The position numbers and the translations under genes were made by a program. The notes beneath the pieces are model-generated. The model did no database searches. It was given only the letters and a program-made list of their open reading frames with translations, and had not been told where the DNA came from. From Ferrithrix thermotolerans DSM 19514 (lineage in GTDB: Bacteria > Actinomycetota > Acidimicrobiia > Acidimicrobiales > CAIXPF01): DNA of 64,000 bases. Where the stretch lies: assembly GCA_945906305.1 (NCBI GenBank), contig CAMDQT010000015.1:18743-82742 (forward strand), in the 5' to 3' direction. Of this stretch, positions 60,012 through 64,000 are shown in pieces; the stretch's first letter is position 1, and each line of letters begins with the position of its first letter.

Positions 60012-61865
60012 GTGCCCGATACCTCTCGCCCGCCGAGCGTTCCCCTCGGCTCGGGACTTCAGTCCGACCGCCTCGGTTCGCGGGCCCAATTCGGCCACCA
60101 TGGTGGGGTGTCTGCCCCCGCCGTCGAGCCCGGCCCGCAAGGACCACCAGAACAGTTGCCCGATAGACGCGAGGCCACCGAGCCGCCGGTGGTGGCGGCC
60201 CGCGGCCTTGCGTTGAGCGGCGCGGTCCTGCTGGCGCTGTTCGGATGGCTGGCGGGTGCAGTGTTCGGCGAGAGCGGGCTGCTGGCGTTGGACCGGATCA
60301 TCGATCCGGTGGCGGTGCGGCTCGCGGGGTGGCTCATGGCGGGGCAACTCGACCGTCTGGATGGTCGTTGGCTGCTCGCGCCGGCCCTTGTCGCCTGGGC
60401 CGGGTTGGTCTGGTGGGGGGATCAGCGGTCCGACCGGCGTCTGAGCAGTTGCCTGGTGGTGGGCCCGTTGGCAGCGCTGGTGGCCGGTCAGTTGTTGGCC
60501 CGTCCGGTGATCGGCCGACGCTTCGACGCGGTGTTCACCTTTCCCTCCGGGGCGACGACGGTGGTGGCTGCGCTGCTCACCGCAGTGGTCGTCGGGCGCG
60601 GGTGGCCTCGGCCGGCCCCGCGCCGTTCGAGGCGACGTCAGGCCGCTGCTGGCGCTGCCGTTGCCGCGGTCGCCAGCGCCATGGCGGTCGCGGTTGTCAG
60701 CGCGGGCCACGCCACCGCCACCGACGCCCTCGCGGGGGCACTGCTCGGCGCGGCCACGATGTTGCTGACCGCGGCCACCTGCGCCCGGTTCCTACCGGCG
60801 GACCGCCTTGCGATTTCGAGAACGTGGCTGCGTTACGGCCTTTGTGTGGTGGCCGGCGCGGCACTTTGTCTGGTCGGCGCCGTGCCGCTGCCCTATTACG
60901 TGCTTTCGCCTGGCTCGCTGATCGGGTTGAACTCGGCCATTTTGGTTCGGGAACCCGGGGTGGCTGGAGCGGAAGCACTCAATGGCACCTACAGCGGCCT
61001 CACCGTTCGGTCCGTCACTTTGACCCTCGGCGGCTGGGCCTGGCACGAGATCAGCGGGTCGATCAACGAGATCGTGCCCCGGGAGGCCATCGTCCCCGCC
61101 GGACGGGACGACGCCGAACACCGTGCGATGGAGCGCCAGCGGTTCGTGGATGCCAGCGCGGTGGCAGTGGCGGTGGCGGAGCAGAAGCTGGGGAAAGCAG
61201 TTCGCCAACTCGGTGACGGGGCTTTGGTGACGGCGATTGAACCGGGTACGGCCGCGGACGGAGTGTTGGTGGTGGGCGATGTGGTGATCGCCCTCGGTGG
61301 CATCGAGGTGACCACCGACGCTGCGTTGCGCGAGGCGTTGATCGCGGTGACGAGCGCGGCGGGAAGAGACCCGGCCCCTTCCACGACGTTCGATGAGCAA
61401 AGCGTGCCGACCGAATTGACCGTTCGTGCCTTCGATGGGACGGTGCGCACCGTCGCGGTGCAGCTACGCCGGCTGAGCGGGTCGGGCCGTTTCGGCTTGG
61501 GGATCGGCGTCGCCACCGCAAACCTCCATTTCGAGTTGCCGGTGGAGGTTGCCGTTGATGGTGGTCGGGTCGGAGGACCCTCCGCTGGTCTGCTCACCGC
61601 GCTCGCTGTGTACGACACGCTGTCCGACGAGGACCTCGCCGCCGGTCGCCACATCGCGGGCACCGGAACGTTGTCCCTGGCCGGTACCGTCGGGCGTATC
61701 GGCGCCATCGAGGAGAAAGTCCGCGCCGCGGTGGCCTTCGAGGCTGAGGTGTTCCTTGTCCCCGCCGAGCAGGCCGATGAAGCGGTTGCCGCCGCTCAGG
61801 GCCGAATCAAGGTCATCGGCGTGCACAGCTTCGACGATGGCCTGACTGCGCTACGCCAGCGCTGA
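60012..61865 (+). CDS. Membrane fusion protein: degenerate PAP2 domain + PDZ + YlbL/Lon-type S16 protease
   Basis: A 617-residue protein. Residues 1-60 are a Pro-rich cytoplasmic tail. Residues 62-255 hold about six helices and PAP2-phosphatase-like motifs (ARPVIGRRF, FPSGATT, SAGHATATD) in which the first-motif Lys, the PSGH histidine and the third-motif Arg are lost. A helix (273-292) leads into VPLPYYVLSPG, the opening of YlbL-type proteases. A PDZ-like region (about 400-445) and a Lon-family serine-lysine protease domain follow, with S524 in GGPSAG and K569 in IEEKVRAAV. The protease looks intact, the phosphatase doubtful. The fusion is unusual and could couple lipid-carrier binding with proteolysis. 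Confidence 0.82.
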   Translation: MPDTSRPPSVPLGSGLQSDRLGSRAQFGHHGGVSAPAVEPGPQGPPEQLPDRREATEPPVVAARGLALSGAVLLALFGWLAGAVFGESGLLALDRIIDPVAVRLAGWLMAGQLDRLDGRWLLAPALVAWAGLVWWGDQRSDRRLSSCLVVGPLAALVAGQLLARPVIGRRFDAVFTFPSGATTVVAALLTAVVVGRGWPRPAPRRSRRRQAAAGAAVAAVASAMAVAVVSAGHATATDALAGALLGAATMLLTAATCARFLPADRLAISRTWLRYGLCVVAGAALCLVGAVPLPYYVLSPGSLIGLNSAILVREPGVAGAEALNGTYSGLTVRSVTLTLGGWAWHEISGSINEIVPREAIVPAGRDDAEHRAMERQRFVDASAVAVAVAEQKLGKAVRQLGDGALVTAIEPGTAADGVLVVGDVVIALGGIEVTTDAALREALIAVTSAAGRDPAPSTTFDEQSVPTELTVRAFDGTVRTVAVQLRRLSGSGRFGLGIGVATANLHFELPVEVAVDGGRVGGPSAGLLTALAVYDTLSDEDLAAGRHIAGTGTLSLAGTVGRIGAIEEKVRAAVAFEAEVFLVPAEQADEAVAAAQGRIKVIGVHSFDDGLTALRQR

Positions 61866-62648
61866 GCCACCGGCCAAGTGGACACCTGCTGTCATTTGTC
61901 CCGTGGCGTTGGGCTCCCAACGCAGCATCAATCCGGCTCGGTCCAGCATGAGGTCACCCCGATGATCGAGGGCCCGTCCCGGTCCCCACACCTCGACCAG
62001 CCATCGCGGGCTCAGGCCCACCCGACACCAGCTAGCGGTACCGTCCAACACGCCCGTGACGTAGGGGGTGCTGTCCCATGGGGTGACGACGCACTCGAAG
62101 GGGACCAGCGCTGCTGGCCGGACAGCAGGGTGCCAGCGGGCCAGGCTGGCCACGAAAGCGGTGCGGGCGCGTACTTGTACCGCCCGGCGGGTGAATCCGG
62201 ACAGGCCCGCGCCGGGTCCGTCATGACGGTGGCGGCGAATGACTCCCAGCGCGGCCCGATCTATCCAGCTCTGCGGGAAACGAAGCAGAAACCGACCCAT
62301 CGCCTCGGCCTGCCGGGGGGTCAGCGTTCGGAACAGGTCCTGCACTCCCTCGGTCCGAAGCCGGTTCATGGCAACCTGCAAGTGGTGCCGATACACCGCG
62401 TCGTCGAGGTCATGGTCGCACCATTCGGCCAGAAAACCGCCGTCGGCCACCGCCCGGCGCCAGGTTGCGACGGCGTCCACACAGGCCGGTAGCGCACCAC
62501 CAAAGGCGGCGAGGCCTTCCTCACCGGCGAGATCGCGATGCGCCGAAGCCCGTACCCGCCCCGCCCTCCAGCGCAGGTGGTGGACCTCACCCGAGCAGGG
62601 CAGGGCCAGGGACACTTCGGCGAGTTCGTCGGCCCAACCCCGGCCCAT
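61851..62648 (-). CDS. Unknown protein
   Basis: Family not recognised. The 265-residue cytoplasmic protein is rich in Arg, Trp and His, with short blocks such as RHHLQVAMNRLRTEGVQDLFRTLTPRQAEAMGRFLLRFPQSW and WDSTPYVTGVLDGTASWCRVGLSPRWLVEVWGPGRALDHRGDLML. The second half looks beta-rich. The ATG at 62648 lies 24 nt upstream of the argG stop. Its end overlaps the fusion-protein gene by 15 nt. No signal peptide or transmembrane segment is present. Confidence 0.65.
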   Translation of the reverse strand: MGRGWADELAEVSLALPCSGEVHHLRWRAGRVRASAHRDLAGEEGLAAFGGALPACVDAVATWRRAVADGGFLAEWCDHDLDDAVYRHHLQVAMNRLRTEGVQDLFRTLTPRQAEAMGRFLLRFPQSWIDRAALGVIRRHRHDGPGAGLSGFTRRAVQVRARTAFVASLARWHPAVRPAALVPFECVVTPWDSTPYVTGVLDGTASWCRVGLSPRWLVEVWGPGRALDHRGDLMLDRAGLMLRWEPNATGQMTAGVHLAGGSALA

Positions 62649-62672
62649 GCGCTGCCCGCTACTTCCCGCCGG

Positions 62673-64000
<1,328 letters not shown>

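Overview
The window is a high-GC, gene-dense stretch of an actinobacterial chromosome, most likely from the class Acidimicrobiia or a close relative. The lineage call is an inference. It rests on the GC-rich third codon positions, frequent GTG/TTG starts, housekeeping gene order (rne-rplU-rpmA-obg-proB; leuS...comEA-comEC-holA-rpsT-lepA-hrcA-dnaJ-rsmE; phoH-ybeY-corC-era; rpsO-pnp-pepR-dapB), a class II DAHP synthase, a BldD orthologue, and an Obg with a C-terminal OCT domain. Both ends cut through genes: RNase E/G on the left, argininosuccinate synthase on the right.

Layout. 0-4.7 kb: ribosome/GTPase block (rne', rplU, rpmA, obg, proB) with an inverted dGTPase gene inserted. 4.7-10.2 kb: accessory block at the position where proA usually follows proB. 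It holds a leftward trio (CbxX-type AAA+ ATPase, membrane-anchored coiled-coil protein, PspA) and a divergent MoxR AAA+/VWA pair. 10.2-14.1 kb: histidine phosphatase, DUF169 protein, aroG, sigma-70 factor. 14.1-16.6 kb: nadD, a LytR_C protein and rsfS. 16.7-22.3 kb: small-molecule and lipid genes (nitronate monooxygenase, two crotonases lacking the usual glutamates, a solute-binding-like protein, a phosphatidylcholine-synthase-like enzyme), tRNA-Ala(GGC) and a DUF4190 protein. 22.4-36.8 kb: leuS, an acyl-AMP ligase, a thioredoxin-TPR co-chaperone, the comEA/comEC pair, holA, rpsT, lepA, hrcA, dnaJ, rsmE. 36.9-42.6 kb: a BldD-type regulator followed by a decayed island (stub of a secreted protein, frameshifted TPR regulator, Rieske protein, broken transposase, clipped CpaB-like protein), then a small HTH protein and an unknown. 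42.7-47.9 kb: phoH, ybeY, corC, era, uppS, recO. 47.9-64 kb: two RDD membrane proteins, glyS, rpsO, pnp, a pepR-like M16 peptidase, dapB, a VTT membrane protein, an acyl-CoA ligase, pyrF, a PAP2-PDZ-Lon fusion, an unknown, argG'.

Most genes serve translation, RNA turnover, ribosome assembly and envelope upkeep. Two accessory zones interrupt conserved gene order: 4.7-14.1 kb and 37-42.6 kb. A recurring signal is a TANNNT hexamer 6-9 nt upstream of start codons that mostly lack a Shine-Dalgarno sequence, pointing to widespread leaderless transcription. The best novelty candidates are the AAA+/coiled-coil/PspA + MoxR/VWA cluster, the fusion of a degenerate PAP2 domain to a YlbL-type protease, and the structured pnp leader. 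No CRISPR array, prophage or intact insertion sequence is visible.
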